From NCBI RefSeq assembly GCF_900215465.1, contig NZ_OBEH01000003.1, forward strand, positions 1 through 64,000: a stretch of DNA of 64,000 bases, written 5' to 3'. Position numbers and translations under genes: made by a program. Under the pieces are notes generated by a model. It was not told the origin of the DNA, searched no databases, and was given only the letters and a program-made list of their open reading frames with translations. Numbering within the stretch: position 1 is the stretch's first letter; each line of letters starts with the position of its first letter. The DNA is from Flagellimonas pacifica (GTDB lineage Bacteria > Bacteroidota > Bacteroidia > Flavobacteriales > Flavobacteriaceae). Shown in pieces: positions 33,590 to 44,900 of this stretch.

Positions 33590-33799
33590 ATGCGAAAACT
33601 TCTTTTTCTCCTTTTTTTATTGATTTTTTCCAGTTCATGTGTTGCTGTACGGGAATATGATAAGGTTTATCTCAGCGATATTGAAATGCAATTGGGGGCA
33701 AGAGCATCTGAGCGATTTGAAACCAATTTTCAAATTTACAGAGAAGCGTCAGCAGGAGCCAACGGTGGTAAAACAGGTGGTGGTTGTGGATGCAATTAG
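33590..33799 (+). CDS. DUF4266 small lipoprotein
   Basis: A 69-residue lipoprotein: signal MRKLLFLLFLLIFSSSC (Cys17), then the DUF4266 core REYDKVYLSDIEMQLGARAS and a terminal GGKTGGGCGCN rich in Gly and Cys. It always seems to travel with ApbE and DUF3570; its function is not established. The Cys-rich end could bind a metal or cofactor, or be modified. It ends 17 nt before the chosen start of the DUF3570 gene. Confidence 0.9.
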   Translation: MRKLLFLLFLLIFSSSCVAVREYDKVYLSDIEMQLGARASERFETNFQIYREASAGANGGKTGGGCGCN

Positions 33800-33816
33800 G
33801 AGATGAAAAGCGGGAA

Positions 33817-35124
33817 ATGAAAAATAAAAACTTGAAACAATCCAATATTTCTAAAGCACTATTTTTCTTTTTTTGTTTTGCCACATACTTTGGATGGTCT
33901 CAACAGGACAACATTTCATACAAAAAAAGAGTATTGGAAAGCAGTGAAATTGATCTGCTGTTCAGTTATTATGATCAAGATGGGCAAAATGCAGCCGTAA
34001 CAGGGGGTGAAGGGACGGAGGAACTCACCGATGCCACCTCAACCATAGTTTTACGAATGCCCTTGAACGAAGATGATGTGCTCACGGTAGATGTTGGGTT
34101 ATCGGCATATACCTCTGCCTCATCCAGCAATGTGAATCCTTTGGATGGAGGAAATAGCATTGTAACTCCTTTTGATGCTTCGTCGGGAGAATCTAGAAAA
34201 GACTTGTTGGCTTACATAAATCCGAGTTATCAGCATAGTTCTGAAGACCGAAACTCCATTTGGAGTGCCAATCTCTATTTTTCATCGGAATACGATTATT
34301 TCTCTTTGGGATTTGGAGGGAGTTACTCTAAGCTTTTCAATGAAAAGAATACCGAATTGACTCTTAGCGGACGTGTTTTTTTTGATAAATGGAATGCTAT
34401 TTATCCCATTGAACTCGGACAAGGTTTTTTTGATGATCGCATAACCGGAAATGGCACGTATAATCCAAACTTTACCTCATTCGAAAAAGAAAATAGAAAC
34501 TCCTACTCTCTGTCACTTAGTTTTTCGCAAATCTTGAGCAAGCGATTGCAAGGAGCACTTTTTGTGGATGTGGTTTCACAAAATGGTCTCTTGAGCACCC
34601 CATTTCAAAGGGTTTATTTTGGCGATGTGGGGAATTTTTTCATTGATGATTTTCAATTGGCCGATGATGTGGAGCGACTGCCGGACAGTCGATTTAAAAT
34701 CCCTTTTGGTGGAAGATTAAATTATTATGTGAACGATTTGTTGGTTTTACGATCATATTATCGTTTTTACTGGGATGATTGGGGAATTACTTCGCATACG
34801 GCAAGTTTGGAAGCTCCTTTCAAATTGACGGATAAGTTTACCTTATACCCTACCTATAGGTATTACACACAATCTGCTGCGGATTATTTTTATGCTAAGG
34901 AAAATGCACTGTCTACACTTGACTTCTATACTTCAGACTATGACTTATCTAAATACAATGCGCATCAATATGGTCTTGGTATTCAGTATAAGGATATTTT
35001 TACGAACACCAAGATTTTAAATTTTGGACTTAAGACCATTGATCTTCGCTTTAGCCAGTATGATAGAAGTGACGGTCTCAATGCCTACATCATAACCTTG
35101 GGGACTACTTTTATTGGAAATTAG
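33817..35124 (+). CDS. DUF3570 outer-membrane protein
   Basis: A 435-residue predicted beta-barrel with signal peptide ending CFATYFGWSQ. ATG 33817 (MKNKNLKQSNISKALFFFFC) was chosen because the longer frame from TTG 33784 overlaps the DUF4266 gene. The mature start SYKKRVLESSEIDLLFSYYD, then the alternating aromatic strands (SYSLSLSFSQIL, YRFYWDDWGI) and final strand YIITLGTTFIGN, fit an outer-membrane barrel. It closes the Rieske-Trx-ApbE-DUF4266 operon and may display or export its product. Confidence 0.9.
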   Translation: MKNKNLKQSNISKALFFFFCFATYFGWSQQDNISYKKRVLESSEIDLLFSYYDQDGQNAAVTGGEGTEELTDATSTIVLRMPLNEDDVLTVDVGLSAYTSASSSNVNPLDGGNSIVTPFDASSGESRKDLLAYINPSYQHSSEDRNSIWSANLYFSSEYDYFSLGFGGSYSKLFNEKNTELTLSGRVFFDKWNAIYPIELGQGFFDDRITGNGTYNPNFTSFEKENRNSYSLSLSFSQILSKRLQGALFVDVVSQNGLLSTPFQRVYFGDVGNFFIDDFQLADDVERLPDSRFKIPFGGRLNYYVNDLLVLRSYYRFYWDDWGITSHTASLEAPFKLTDKFTLYPTYRYYTQSAADYFYAKENALSTLDFYTSDYDLSKYNAHQYGLGIQYKDIFTNTKILNFGLKTIDLRFSQYDRSDGLNAYIITLGTTFIGN

Positions 35125-35191
35125 CATTGCTAATTTGCTAAATTCAATCCAATCAAAAATCGTAAATTCGCATCTTAACGTGGATTGATTT

Positions 35192-36268
35192 ATGCTTGAC
35201 AAACTCAATATAGTAAAACAACGTTTTGATGAGGTTTCCGACCTTATTATTCAACCCGATATCATTTCTGATCAAAAAAGATATGTAAAGTTGAACAAGG
35301 AGTACAAGGACCTTAAGGTCCTTGTGGACAAACGTGATGAATATATAGCATTTACCAACAACATTGCCGAAGCTGAAGAGATTATTGCGGATGGTAGTGA
35401 TACCGAAATGTTGGAAATGGCCAAAATGCAATTGGATGAGGCCAAAAGTTGGCTTCCTAAATTGGAAGAGGAAATAAAACTTTTGTTGATACCCAAAGAC
35501 CTTGAAGATGAGAAGAATGTGGTGATGGAAATTAGGGCAGGTACTGGCGGTGATGAAGCCAGTATTTTTGCAGGCGACCTGTATCGTATGTATGCTAAGT
35601 ATTGTGAATCCAAAGGATGGAAGACCAATATTATGGATTTAAGCGAAGGGACTAGCGGAGGGTACAAGGAAATCCACTTTGAAGTTAATGGTGAGGACGT
35701 GTATGGAACCCTTAAGTTTGAAGCAGGTGTGCATCGTGTACAGCGTGTTCCACAAACGGAAACGCAAGGTAGGGTACATACCAGTGCCGCAACGGTGATG
35801 GTAATACCTGAAGCAGAGGATTTTGATGTGCAGATTGACCCAAAAGATGTTCGGATTGATTTTTTCTGTTCCTCTGGGCCAGGAGGGCAGTCAGTGAACA
35901 CTACCTATTCGGCTGTACGTTTAACCCACGTTCCCACAGGTTTGGTTGCGCAGTGTCAGGATCAAAAATCCCAGCATAAGAACAAGGAGAAAGCATTTAA
36001 AGTGCTTCGTTCTAGGTTGTACGATTTGGAATTGGCCAAAAAGCAAGAGGAAGATGCAGCTAAACGTAACTCTCAAGTAAGTAGTGGCGACCGTTCCGCA
36101 AAAATCAGGACTTATAATTATCCACAAGGAAGGGTCACGGATCATAGGATTGGGCTGACACTTTATGATTTGCAAAACATCATTAATGGTGATGTTCAAA
36201 AAATTATTGACGAACTCATGTTGGTGGAAAACACGGAAAAACTGAAAGAAGCTTCTGAGATTTTTTAG
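35192..36268 (+). CDS. prfA: Peptide chain release factor 1
   Basis: A 358-residue class I release factor. It has the catalytic GGQ in [20 protein letters not shown], where the Gln is the methylation site, and the codon-recognition tripeptide P-x-T as PQT ([15 protein letters not shown]), which marks RF1 (UAA/UAG) rather than RF2. Length is normal. It is probably followed in the same direction by pyrF. Confidence 0.97.
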   Translation: MLDKLNIVKQRFDEVSDLIIQPDIISDQKRYVKLNKEYKDLKVLVDKRDEYIAFTNNIAEAEEIIADGSDTEMLEMAKMQLDEAKSWLPKLEEEIKLLLIPKDLEDEKNVVMEIRAGTGGDEASIFAGDLYRMYAKYCESKGWKTNIMDLSEGTSGGYKEIHFEVNGEDVYGTLKFEAGVHRVQRVPQTETQGRVHTSAATVMVIPEAEDFDVQIDPKDVRIDFFCSSGPGGQSVNTTYSAVRLTHVPTGLVAQCQDQKSQHKNKEKAFKVLRSRLYDLELAKKQEEDAAKRNSQVSSGDRSAKIRTYNYPQGRVTDHRIGLTLYDLQNIINGDVQKIIDELMLVENTEKLKEASEIF

Positions 36269-36340
36269 ATATCTGTGGTAATCCTCATAGGAGAAAGCAA
36301 AACAAAATGTTAGTTCGAGTGCGCTCGAGAACGAGTATAT

Positions 36341-37165
36341 ATGAAAATAGAAGAATTAGTATCCCAAATCAAACTAAAAAAATCCTTTCTCTGTATTGGT
36401 CTTGATACGGATTTGGATAAGATTCCCAAACACCTGCTTGACCACGAGGAAGACCCTATTTTTTCATTCAATAAGGCAATTATAGATGCCACACATGACC
36501 TGTGTGTTGCTTACAAACCCAATATAGCATTTTATGAAGCTTATGGTTTAGAAGGGTGGAAGGCGCTGGAACGTACCATGGAGTATTTGAATGAGATTTA
36601 TCCGGATATTTTTACCATTGCAGATGCTAAAAGAGGAGATATAGGAAATACTTCAACCCGATATGCCAAAGCCTTTTTTGAAGCCTTGAATTTTGATTCT
36701 ATAACCATTGCACCCTATATGGGTAGAGATTCTGTGGAGCCCTTTTTGGAGTTTGAAAATAAACATACCATTCTATTGGCTCTAACTTCAAACCAAGGTG
36801 CTTTTGATTTTCAGACAAAGAATATTGGTGGGCATGAATTGTACAAAGAAGTTTTGGAAAGATCAAAGACGTATAAAAATTCAGAAAAGTTAATGTATGT
36901 GATTGGGGCTACAAAAGCCTCTTATTTGGAAGAAGTACGTCAAATTGTTCCAGAAAGCTTTTTATTGGTGCCAGGTGTTGGTGCCCAAGGAGGAAGTTTA
37001 CAGGAGGTCTGCAAATATGGGATAACAAAAGATGTGGGATTGCTCGTTAATTCCTCGAGAGGGATTCTATATGCTTCTCAAGGGAAAGATTTTGCCCCAA
37101 TGGCTAGAAGCAAGGCAAAAAGCATGCAAGAGCAAATGGAGATAGAATTAGCTAAGCTAAATTAA
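36341..37165 (+). CDS. pyrF: Orotidine 5'-phosphate decarboxylase
   Basis: A 274-residue OMP decarboxylase of the type 2 class. It makes UMP. The catalytic Asp-Lys-Asp stretch is [20 protein letters not shown]; the N-terminus [19 protein letters not shown] and the phosphate loop SSRGILYAS are conserved. It starts 72 nt after prfA, probably cotranscribed; a short GC-rich inverted repeat (TCGAG-TGCG-CTCGA at 36315-36328) lies between. Confidence 0.95.
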   Translation: MKIEELVSQIKLKKSFLCIGLDTDLDKIPKHLLDHEEDPIFSFNKAIIDATHDLCVAYKPNIAFYEAYGLEGWKALERTMEYLNEIYPDIFTIADAKRGDIGNTSTRYAKAFFEALNFDSITIAPYMGRDSVEPFLEFENKHTILLALTSNQGAFDFQTKNIGGHELYKEVLERSKTYKNSEKLMYVIGATKASYLEEVRQIVPESFLLVPGVGAQGGSLQEVCKYGITKDVGLLVNSSRGILYASQGKDFAPMARSKAKSMQEQMEIELAKLN

Positions 37166-37168
37166 CTT

Positions 37169-37363
37169 TTATGATAAGTTCTCCAGGATTTTTTGGATAC
37201 CCTGAGCCTTACGCTTAAAAAACTCTCCCAAACTGGTGTTTATGTACGTTGCGTCGGTCGCCTTTTCAATAAAGGCCTGGTATCTATACTCCAGGGCTGA
37301 TATCGCTTGGCTTCCGCTAGTGATTGGAGTCACCGCCCCAACTCTACAATATTGATTTTTCAT
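37169..37363 (-). CDS. Small hypothetical protein, 64 aa
   Basis: A 64-residue protein (MKNQYCRVGAVTPITSGSQA, then ISALEYRYQAFIEKATDATY) without signal peptide or membrane helix. A perfect -7 box (TATCTTTG, 37384-37391) lies 20 nt upstream of its ATG, which supports it as a gene. It is convergent with pyrF, 3 nt apart. No family recognised. Confidence 0.6.
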   Translation of the reverse strand: MKNQYCRVGAVTPITSGSQAISALEYRYQAFIEKATDATYINTSLGEFFKRKAQGIQKILENLS

Positions 37364-37383
37364 TTTTTCAAGATTTGTTATAA

Positions 37384-37391
37384 CAAAGATA
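37384..37391 (-). promoter_or_regulatory. -7 box (TATCTTTG) of the 64-aa gene
   Basis: TATCTTTG on the minus strand matches TAnnTTTG exactly and lies 20 nt before ATG 37363. No clear -33 partner. Confidence 0.5.
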
Positions 37392-37587
37392 CGTTGAAAA
37401 CTAGGTTTTGGACTATGCTTTGGTGGTGTATACGTCTAGAAATCAGGTACTTTATCTATATTTTAACATTGATGTTGTTTTTCCCGATAAATCTTACCTT
37501 TTCTAAGCGAGAAATTAACGTACATTTAATAAAATAGGATAGGTTAAGGTATTGTGGAATGAAGCTTTGATGTTTAAATAGAAACAG

Positions 37588-38091
37588 ATGAAAAAGTTGT
37601 TTGGAATATTGGTTTTTATGTTTTCGTTTTTGATGAATGCCCAAACCGATAGCTCCTGCAATTGCTGTACGGAAGAATATAGGGCTTTTGATTTTTGGGT
37701 TGGCACTTGGGAGGTTGTCAAAACTGATGGGAGCAATGCGGGAAAGAATCTGATAACTAAAGAGGAAGAGGGGTGCGTTATTAGAGAAAATTGGACAAGT
37801 GCAAGTCCTGGTTATACAGGAACAAGTCTTAATTTTTATAATGCAGCAACCAAGCAATGGGAACAACTTTGGATTGATAATACGGGGAATTTTTTGAAAC
37901 TTAAAGGAAACAGGGTTGGTAATCAAATGATATTGGCTTCAAGTACATTTGCCAAAGATGATGGTAAAAACTATAGAAATAGAATTACTTGGACCAAGAA
38001 CAACGATGGTACTGTTAGACAACTTTGGGAGGTACTTGAGGGAGATACTGTTGTTAATGTTGTCTTTGATGGGCTTTATAAAAGAAAATAA
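37588..38091 (+). CDS. Exported DUF1579-like/lipocalin-like protein
   Basis: A 167-residue secreted protein: signal MKKLFGILVFMFSFLMNAQ, then a Cys-rich start (SSCNCCTEEYRAFDFWVGTW) and a beta-rich body (SLNFYNAATKQWEQLWID, NRITWTKNNDGTVRQLWEVL) resembling DUF1579/lipocalin-like barrels. Function unknown. It stands alone. Confidence 0.7.
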   Translation: MKKLFGILVFMFSFLMNAQTDSSCNCCTEEYRAFDFWVGTWEVVKTDGSNAGKNLITKEEEGCVIRENWTSASPGYTGTSLNFYNAATKQWEQLWIDNTGNFLKLKGNRVGNQMILASSTFAKDDGKNYRNRITWTKNNDGTVRQLWEVLEGDTVVNVVFDGLYKRK

Positions 38092-38272
38092 AACAGCCCA
38101 TAGAGGATAATTGATTGACTAATTCAAATATTCTTCCCAAATGAGACTTTTTGGATTTTTTGAAGAGCTTCTTGATGGGCTGTTTGTAATCCAAGTTAAC
38201 CAAGGTAAAATCCTTTTCGGAAAACCCTTATCAACGTTTACTTAGCCTATCTAGCCGTACTTATTTTAACTT

Positions 38273-39799
38273 TTATACCTGCAAAGCCCTTTTTTGGTAT
38301 TGGCTTGGTGTAAGTTGAGTATCTCTTTTAAAGGCTTTATTAAAAGTCACCTTATTGTTATAGCCAACTTCATAAGCAACATTTATGATATTTAATCTTC
38401 TGGATTTGTCTTCAAGTAAAAGTTGTTTGGCTTCTTTGATCCGGTACATATTTACAAATTCATGAAAACTAACATTAAAATGCTCATTAATTATCTGTGA
38501 AGTATTATGGCGTGTGGTGTTGAGTTTTTGTGCTACCATATCCAAATTGATATTGTTTTCCTTGTAAATTTTATCCACAGCAAAAAGCAGTAAAAGATTC
38601 TCTCTTAATTCTGCGGACAAACTAGGTGTTAAGCCTGATTTCTCATATTTGGGGAATAAACGGTTAGTATAGTCGTATGCCCCGCTAAAAACATCGGGTT
38701 GAATATTGGCAGAATATCCAACATATAATACCATTAGGGCCATAGAGGCAACCGAAGCATTGTACAGAGCACCTGTAGAATAACCATTAACTATTAATAT
38801 GCCATATGCTGTATATGTAAAGACGTAAAAAATATGTATATGGTATACATTCTTTTGCCATGTTTGATTTTTAGCATCCAAAAGCTTCTCTCTTTTGCTT
38901 TTTAAATAGACTTTTCGAATGAAGTATCCATAGACCGTTAATGAGATAATTTTGAGAACAACAATCAGGAGAAGCCTAGCGGAATCTTGAGGATTTAATC
39001 CATTCTGGATTCTGTTCAGCATTAATTGAACTTTGCTCTCAGCTGTAAAAAGATATACGGTAAAAGTAAGATAGCCAATTAGAACAATTGTAGGTAAAAA
39101 ATGAAGTAAGTCTAGTTTTTTAAATTTATACTTCTGAGTGGTTATCTTAAAATAAAAATAGAGTAGGGGGCCATAAAGAAAGGAGGCCCAAGAAGACATA
39201 AGGTAGGTATGCGGATAGGTAAACATGTAATTCGCCCTATTAATGCTGATATGTAAAATAAAAATAGAGTGGATGAATATGAAGGATGCAATCAAAAACC
39301 TGCCGCTTAGATGTATTTTTCTATTTACACAAATAAGAAAAACTACATAAAAGCCTATAAGAGCAACAAAAAGATACATAAGAGACCAGGTGGTGACCTT
39401 GGGAATTACTTTTTCTGATATTTTTTTGAACTCTGTAGAATTTCTAATAGGGTCAAAACCTTCATTGGAAAGAAAAATGGGGTCAAAGTTTAACTGCAAG
39501 TATTCGTTGAGTTTGGTCGTGGATTCCAAGGGATGTTCCAGAGCTGCCTCACTCAAGGCCAACCTCTTAAGGACATGAGCCTTTTCGGTGCCAAGATTTT
39601 TAACATTTTTCTTGTAGATGGAAATGGCTTTTTCATACCGATGAATATTGTAATAGTAATCTGCCCATTCCAAGGAATCTTGAAGTTTGATGGAAAAAGG
39701 ACTAATTTTTATTCCGCTACCAAACTTGTATGTCTTTGCATGACAAGACATACATATCACGACAAACAGAAATGTAAGGAAACAGATTGACCGTCTCAT
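38273..39799 (-). CDS. Membrane-bound AraC-type regulator
   Basis: A 508-residue protein: signal-like N-terminus, a short TPR-like helical segment (ADYYYNIHRYEKAISIYKKN), about eight membrane helices (about 140-370), and a C-terminal AraC HTH domain (NINLDMVAQKLNTTRHNTSQ, NVAYEVGYNNKVTFNKAFKR). This fusion of a polytopic sensor with a DNA-binding domain is common in flavobacteria and places the regulator in the inner membrane. The signal and targets are unknown; no obvious partner gene is next to it. Confidence 0.88.
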   Translation of the reverse strand: MRRSICFLTFLFVVICMSCHAKTYKFGSGIKISPFSIKLQDSLEWADYYYNIHRYEKAISIYKKNVKNLGTEKAHVLKRLALSEAALEHPLESTTKLNEYLQLNFDPIFLSNEGFDPIRNSTEFKKISEKVIPKVTTWSLMYLFVALIGFYVVFLICVNRKIHLSGRFLIASFIFIHSIFILHISINRANYMFTYPHTYLMSSWASFLYGPLLYFYFKITTQKYKFKKLDLLHFLPTIVLIGYLTFTVYLFTAESKVQLMLNRIQNGLNPQDSARLLLIVVLKIISLTVYGYFIRKVYLKSKREKLLDAKNQTWQKNVYHIHIFYVFTYTAYGILIVNGYSTGALYNASVASMALMVLYVGYSANIQPDVFSGAYDYTNRLFPKYEKSGLTPSLSAELRENLLLLFAVDKIYKENNINLDMVAQKLNTTRHNTSQIINEHFNVSFHEFVNMYRIKEAKQLLLEDKSRRLNIINVAYEVGYNNKVTFNKAFKRDTQLTPSQYQKRALQV

Positions 39800-40163
39800 G
39801 TGATTGATAAGTGAATTAGCCTTCTTTGAAATTACATAATTAGCTAATTCGAAATGTTAAAAAAAAACTAAATACCGTAACTCCCGATAATAGTTTACCT
39901 GTGATTCCACTTTTTAGTGTTCTTTTTTTAGAAAATCAACATGAAACGGTGAATTAGTTATGAAAATGAAAAAACCGGTGCGAACACCGGTTTAAACTAA
40001 CTAACTCAAAAAAATGCTAACTCAGATAATTTATTGCAAAATTCCATTGCAATATTTAAATCAAGGTTAATATAACTTCAGGATTTTGTTATCCTTTTCT
40101 TGATTTATTGAGATTATAACGATGAAGTTGTTATTTTATTGCTTAATTAAGAAAAAATTATGA
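39800..40163. other. Intergenic region with one terminator
   Basis: 364 bp with the upstream region of the AraC gene and the downstream region of the DUF4197 gene. AAACCGGTG-CGAA-CACCGGTTT at 39972-39993 is a strong hairpin. No gene-like frame beyond very short ones. Confidence 0.6.
39972..39993 (-). terminator. Terminator downstream of the DUF4197 gene
   Basis: 9-bp arms with a CGAA tetraloop, followed on the minus strand by a T-run. It is 170 bp after the DUF4197 stop. Confidence 0.75.
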
Positions 40164-40868
40164 TTAATCTTGTAAAGCAAACACTTTTCTTAACAATTCT
40201 GAGGTTCTTGAAGAAATTTTTGTCCTAATTTCCTTTTCCTCAATTGAAATCATGGTATATACTCCTGCCAAAGCTTCTTGGGTGGTATAGTCGGTTAAAT
40301 CTGGATTTACATCATTAGTAAGAGGTAGATTATTGTATTTGGTTATGATATTGGTCCATATTTGATCTGCGCCAACCTTTTTAAAAGAGTTTTTAATGAC
40401 TGGATTGAATTTGTCATATAGCTTTGTTTTTGTATTCCTTTCTAAATAAAGAGTTGCTGCATTATCACTACCGAGCAAAATTTGTTTAGCATCGTAAAAG
40501 GAAATTCCTTTAACAGCATCAATAAAAATGGGAGTAGCTTCTTTGACCGCATCTTCTGCTGCCCTGTTAAGTATACGTAATCCCTCGTCCGCAAGTTTTC
40601 CCAGACCTATGTCTCTTAACGTCTTGTCTACTTTTTTTAACTCATCTGGCAATAAGATCTTGACCAACTCATTTCTGAAAAACCCGTCTTTTACCGTTAG
40701 TTTATTCACTTGTTTCTCAACCCCTAAATTAAGAGCCTCCCTTAAACCCTGGGCTATTTCCGCATTGCCAATGCCAACTGTTCCCTGTGGTAGTTGGTTA
40801 ACCACTTGTTGAAGTTCTGTGCAACCAATAAACTGAAAAATTGCAATGAATAGCAGTGTTCGCTTCAT
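40164..40868 (-). CDS. DUF4197 lipoprotein
   Basis: A 234-residue protein with lipobox IGC (MKRTLLFIAIFQFIGCTELQ). DUF4197 features: IAQGLREALNLGVEKQVNKL, RAAEDAVKEATPIFIDAVKG, SFYDAKQILLGSDNAATLYL, and TTQEALAGVYTMISIEEKEI near the end. The family is all-helical, in the periplasm, of unknown function. Monocistronic. Confidence 0.88.
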   Translation of the reverse strand: MKRTLLFIAIFQFIGCTELQQVVNQLPQGTVGIGNAEIAQGLREALNLGVEKQVNKLTVKDGFFRNELVKILLPDELKKVDKTLRDIGLGKLADEGLRILNRAAEDAVKEATPIFIDAVKGISFYDAKQILLGSDNAATLYLERNTKTKLYDKFNPVIKNSFKKVGADQIWTNIITKYNNLPLTNDVNPDLTDYTTQEALAGVYTMISIEEKEIRTKISSRTSELLRKVFALQD

Positions 40869-40940
40869 ATTTATATTTTTTATAGTTGAAGTGAAGTTAC
40901 TGCTAAAGTGTAAAATATCAATTCTTATGCTTAAAGTTAT

Positions 40941-41789
40941 TTAGGAAAAGACTACCGTTTTGTTATTGTAGACCATAGTTTTTCTTGCTGCATGCATTTG
41001 GACAGCTCTTGAAAGTACTATTTTTTCAAGGTCTCTCCCTTTGGTAATAAAATCTTTGATGGAATGAGAATGGGAAACTGTGGTTACGTCTTGCTCTATA
41101 ATAGGGCCTGCGTCCAGTTCTGCAGTAACATAATGACTTGTGGCCCCTATAATTTTAACTCCTCGTTCAAATGCTGCATGATAGGGTTTTGCTCCTGCAA
41201 AAGCAGGTAAAAAGGAATGATGGATATTAATGATTTTCTGTGGAAAAACATCTATTACCTTTGGAGATATAATTTGCATATATCTGGCCAGAACAATAAA
41301 GTCTATCCCATATTTCTTTAATAGCTCAAGTTGTTTTTCCTCTGCTGATTCTTTATTCTCTTTGGTTATTGAAACATGGTAATAGGGTATTTGAAATTGA
41401 TCGGCAATGTACTCAAGGTCTTTATGGTTGCTTAAGATAAAAGGAATCTCCACCAATAGCTCTCCAGAGCGGTATCGACTTAAAAGGTCATAAAGGCAAT
41501 GATTGTATTTGGAAACAAAAACAGCCATTTTGGGTTTTTTCCCATCTTTATAAAGTTCCCATTGCATGCCATATTTGCTGGCCAATTTTTTGTCAAATTC
41601 TTTTTTAAATAGAGGTAGTTCAATAGAATTTTCAAATTCACTTTCCAACCGCATAAAGAATACCCCAGCCTCCTTATCAACATGTTGATCCAAGTAGATA
41701 ATATTGCCTTTTTGCTCGTGGATATATGAAGTAACTGAGCTTATAATCCCAGATTGATCAGGGCAATGAATAAGAATGGTAAGTTTCAT
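40941..41789 (-). CDS. purU: Formyltetrahydrofolate deformylase
   Basis: About 282 residues from ATG 41789 (MKLTILIHCPDQSGIISSVT); a TTG six codons upstream is less likely. It has an N-terminal ACT domain (1-80) and a formyltransferase-like domain with ARYMQIISPKVIDVFPQKII, NIHHSFLPAFAGAKPYHAAF, GATSHYVTAELDAGPIIEQD. It hydrolyses 10-formyl-THF to formate and THF. It is divergent from icmF. Confidence 0.95.
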   Translation of the reverse strand: MKLTILIHCPDQSGIISSVTSYIHEQKGNIIYLDQHVDKEAGVFFMRLESEFENSIELPLFKKEFDKKLASKYGMQWELYKDGKKPKMAVFVSKYNHCLYDLLSRYRSGELLVEIPFILSNHKDLEYIADQFQIPYYHVSITKENKESAEEKQLELLKKYGIDFIVLARYMQIISPKVIDVFPQKIINIHHSFLPAFAGAKPYHAAFERGVKIIGATSHYVTAELDAGPIIEQDVTTVSHSHSIKDFITKGRDLEKIVLSRAVQMHAARKTMVYNNKTVVFS

Positions 41790-41932
41790 GGTGTGCTTTT
41801 TGACCAAGTAAAATTATGATATTCAGAAAAAGTAACTCAAAGTCACATAGATTTTTATAAAATCCTAATCAAAACCTATTTTTACTTGCATTTTCTGTAA
41901 ATTGCAGGACAAAAAAGGACCTTTTATTGCCA

Positions 41933-44900
41933 ATGGAACAAAAACATCCTTACAAGCCTAAAAATAAAATTAGAATAGTAACCGCGGCATCCTTGTTTGA
42001 TGGACATGATGCGGCTATAAATATCATGCGACGAATCATTCAAGCTACCGGGGTTGAAGTGATTCACTTGGGACATGATCGGAGTGTGGCAGAAGTGGTT
42101 GATTGTGCTATTCAGGAAGATGCCAATGCCATTGCCATGACCTCCTACCAAGGAGGGCATAATGAATATTTTAGGTATATGTTTGATTTGCTTCAGGAAA
42201 AAGGAGCTGGTCACATCAAGATTTTTGGCGGTGGCGGCGGCGTAATTCTTCCAGAAGAGATTAAGGAGTTAATGGATTATGGAATAGAACGCATTTATTC
42301 TCCAGATGACGGTCGGGAAATGGGATTGCAGGGTATGATCAATGATTTGGTGAAACGCTGTGATACCCCGGTCCCAGATTTGAAAATTCCAAAGAATAAG
42401 AAGTTGAATGACTTATTGAGGGAAAAGGAAGTAAATACTTTGGCCCGACTCATATCCTTGGCAGAAAACAGGCATGATGTTTATGAAATGCATCAACCTG
42501 TAATTGAAAAAAATAAATCTTTAGCCCCGGTACTTGGAATCACTGGAACTGGTGGAGCAGGTAAATCCAGCTTGGTAGATGAATTGGTGAGAAGGTTCTT
42601 AAATGACTTTCCAGAAAAACATATTGGAATAATATCGGTCGACCCTTCAAAACGTAAAACCGGAGGTGCTTTATTAGGTGATCGTATTCGTATGAATGCT
42701 ATTAACAATGAACATGTGTACATGCGCTCATTGGCCACTCGACAATCCAATTTAGCTTTGTCAAAGCATGTGGCAGAAGCTGTACAAGTACTAAAAGCGG
42801 CCAATTTTGATTTGATAATCTTAGAAACCTCAGGTATAGGGCAGTCAGATACCGAAATTTTGGAGCATAGTGATGTTTCCCTTTATGTGATGACCCCAGA
42901 GTTTGGCGCAGCTACCCAATTGGAAAAAATTGATATGCTCGACTTTGCAGATGTAGTTGCGATAAACAAATTTGATAAAAGAGGAGCTCAGGATGCCCTG
43001 CGTGATGTAAAGAAACAATATATGCGCAATAATGGGTTATGGGATGTTGATCAAAAAGATCTGCCCATTTTTGGCACCATAGCATCACAATTCAATGACC
43101 CGGGAATGAACAAGTTGTACAAAGTGGTCATGGATACTCTGGTTGCTAAGGCTAAATCAACTTTGGTTTCTAATTATGAGGTCGGCAATGAAATGTCGGA
43201 AAAGATATTTGTCATCCCACCTGCACGGACCAGATATCTGTCCGAAATTGCGGAAAACAATCGTTTGTATGACTCTAGAGTAGAGCAACAGAGCAAAATT
43301 GCGCAAAAACTCTATGGTATTTTTTTAACGTTGTCGTCAGTTTTGGAAATTGATCAAGTGGATGCAGAGCAAAAACTGTTGTTCAAGTCTGGATTGGAGG
43401 AGAAAGCCATTAATTCTTTAATGAAAAAAGATGAGGACAAAGAGTTGATTTTGCTTTTGGTCAAAGAATTTGATAAGGTAAAAATGGATTTTGACCTACA
43501 TCATTGGGAGACCATTTTAAAATGGAGAGAGAAGAAAAACCGATATAGAGCTGAGGTTTATACCTTTAAGGTTAGGGATAAAGAGGTCAATATAAAAACC
43601 CATACAGAATCATTGTCGCATAGCCAGATTCCGAAAGTGGCTTTGCCAACGTATGAAGCTTGGGGCGATGTTCTTAAATGGAGTTTGCAGGAAAATGTTC
43701 CAGGGGAATTTCCGTATACCGCAGGACTGTATCCTTTTAAAAGAGTGGGTGAGGACCCAACACGTATGTTTGCTGGTGAAGGTGGGCCAGAGCGCACCAA
43801 CAGACGTTTTCATTATGTGAGTTTGGATATGCCGGCCAAACGTCTTTCCACGGCATTTGACTCCGTTACCTTATATGGTAATGATCCAGATGCTAGACCT
43901 GATATTTATGGGAAAATTGGTAATGCCGGAGTGTCCATTTGTTGTTTGGACGATGCCAAAAAATTATACTCTGGATTTGATTTAAGTGACCCAATGACCT
44001 CTGTGAGCATGACCATCAATGGTCCGGCGCCAATGTTGCTGGCCTTTTTTATGAATGCAGCCATAGACCAAAATTGTGAAAAGCATATCCAGCAAAATGG
44101 TCTGGAACGAGAGGTAGAGGAGAAAATCGAAAAAATATACAAGGCGAGAAAAGCTAAAAAGCCAAATTACTCAGGAGAACTTCCTGAAGGGAACAATGGG
44201 TTGGGATTGATGTTATTGGGGGTAACTGGTGATCAGGTACTTCCTAGGAATATTTATGAAAAGATAAAAAAAGAAACACTGAACCAGGTACGCGGAACGG
44301 TGCAGGCAGATATTCTAAAAGAGGATCAAGCGCAGAATACCTGTATTTTTTCAACAGAATTCGCACTTCGGTTGATGGGGGATGTTCAAGAATATTTTAT
44401 AGGGCAACAGGTTCGTAATTTTTATTCTGTTTCCATTTCTGGTTACCATATTGCAGAAGCAGGAGCCAATCCAATTACACAATTGGCCTTTACGTTGTCC
44501 AATGGTTTTACTTATGTGGAGTATTATTTGAGCCGGGGAATGGACATCAATAAGTTTGGACCCAATCTTTCCTTCTTCTTCTCAAATGGAGTAGATCCAG
44601 AATATGCGGTAATAGGAAGGGTGGCAAGGCGGATTTGGGCAAAGGCAATGAAAGAAAAATATGGAGCCGACCCGCGCGCGCAAATGTTGAAATATCATAT
44701 CCAGACATCAGGAAGAAGTTTGCATGCCCAGGAAATTGATTTTAATGATATCCGAACCACTTTGCAAGCACTGTATGCCATTTATGATAATTGTAATTCA
44801 TTGCACACCAATGCTTATGATGAAGCAATAACAACTCCAACGGAAGAATCTGTGCGTAGGGCCATGGCCATTCAGTTGATTATCAATAAGGAATTGGGAT

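Noticed and set aside
33784..33816. Upstream extension of the DUF3570 gene
   Set aside because: The TTG start would overlap the DUF4266 gene and put charged residues before the signal peptide.
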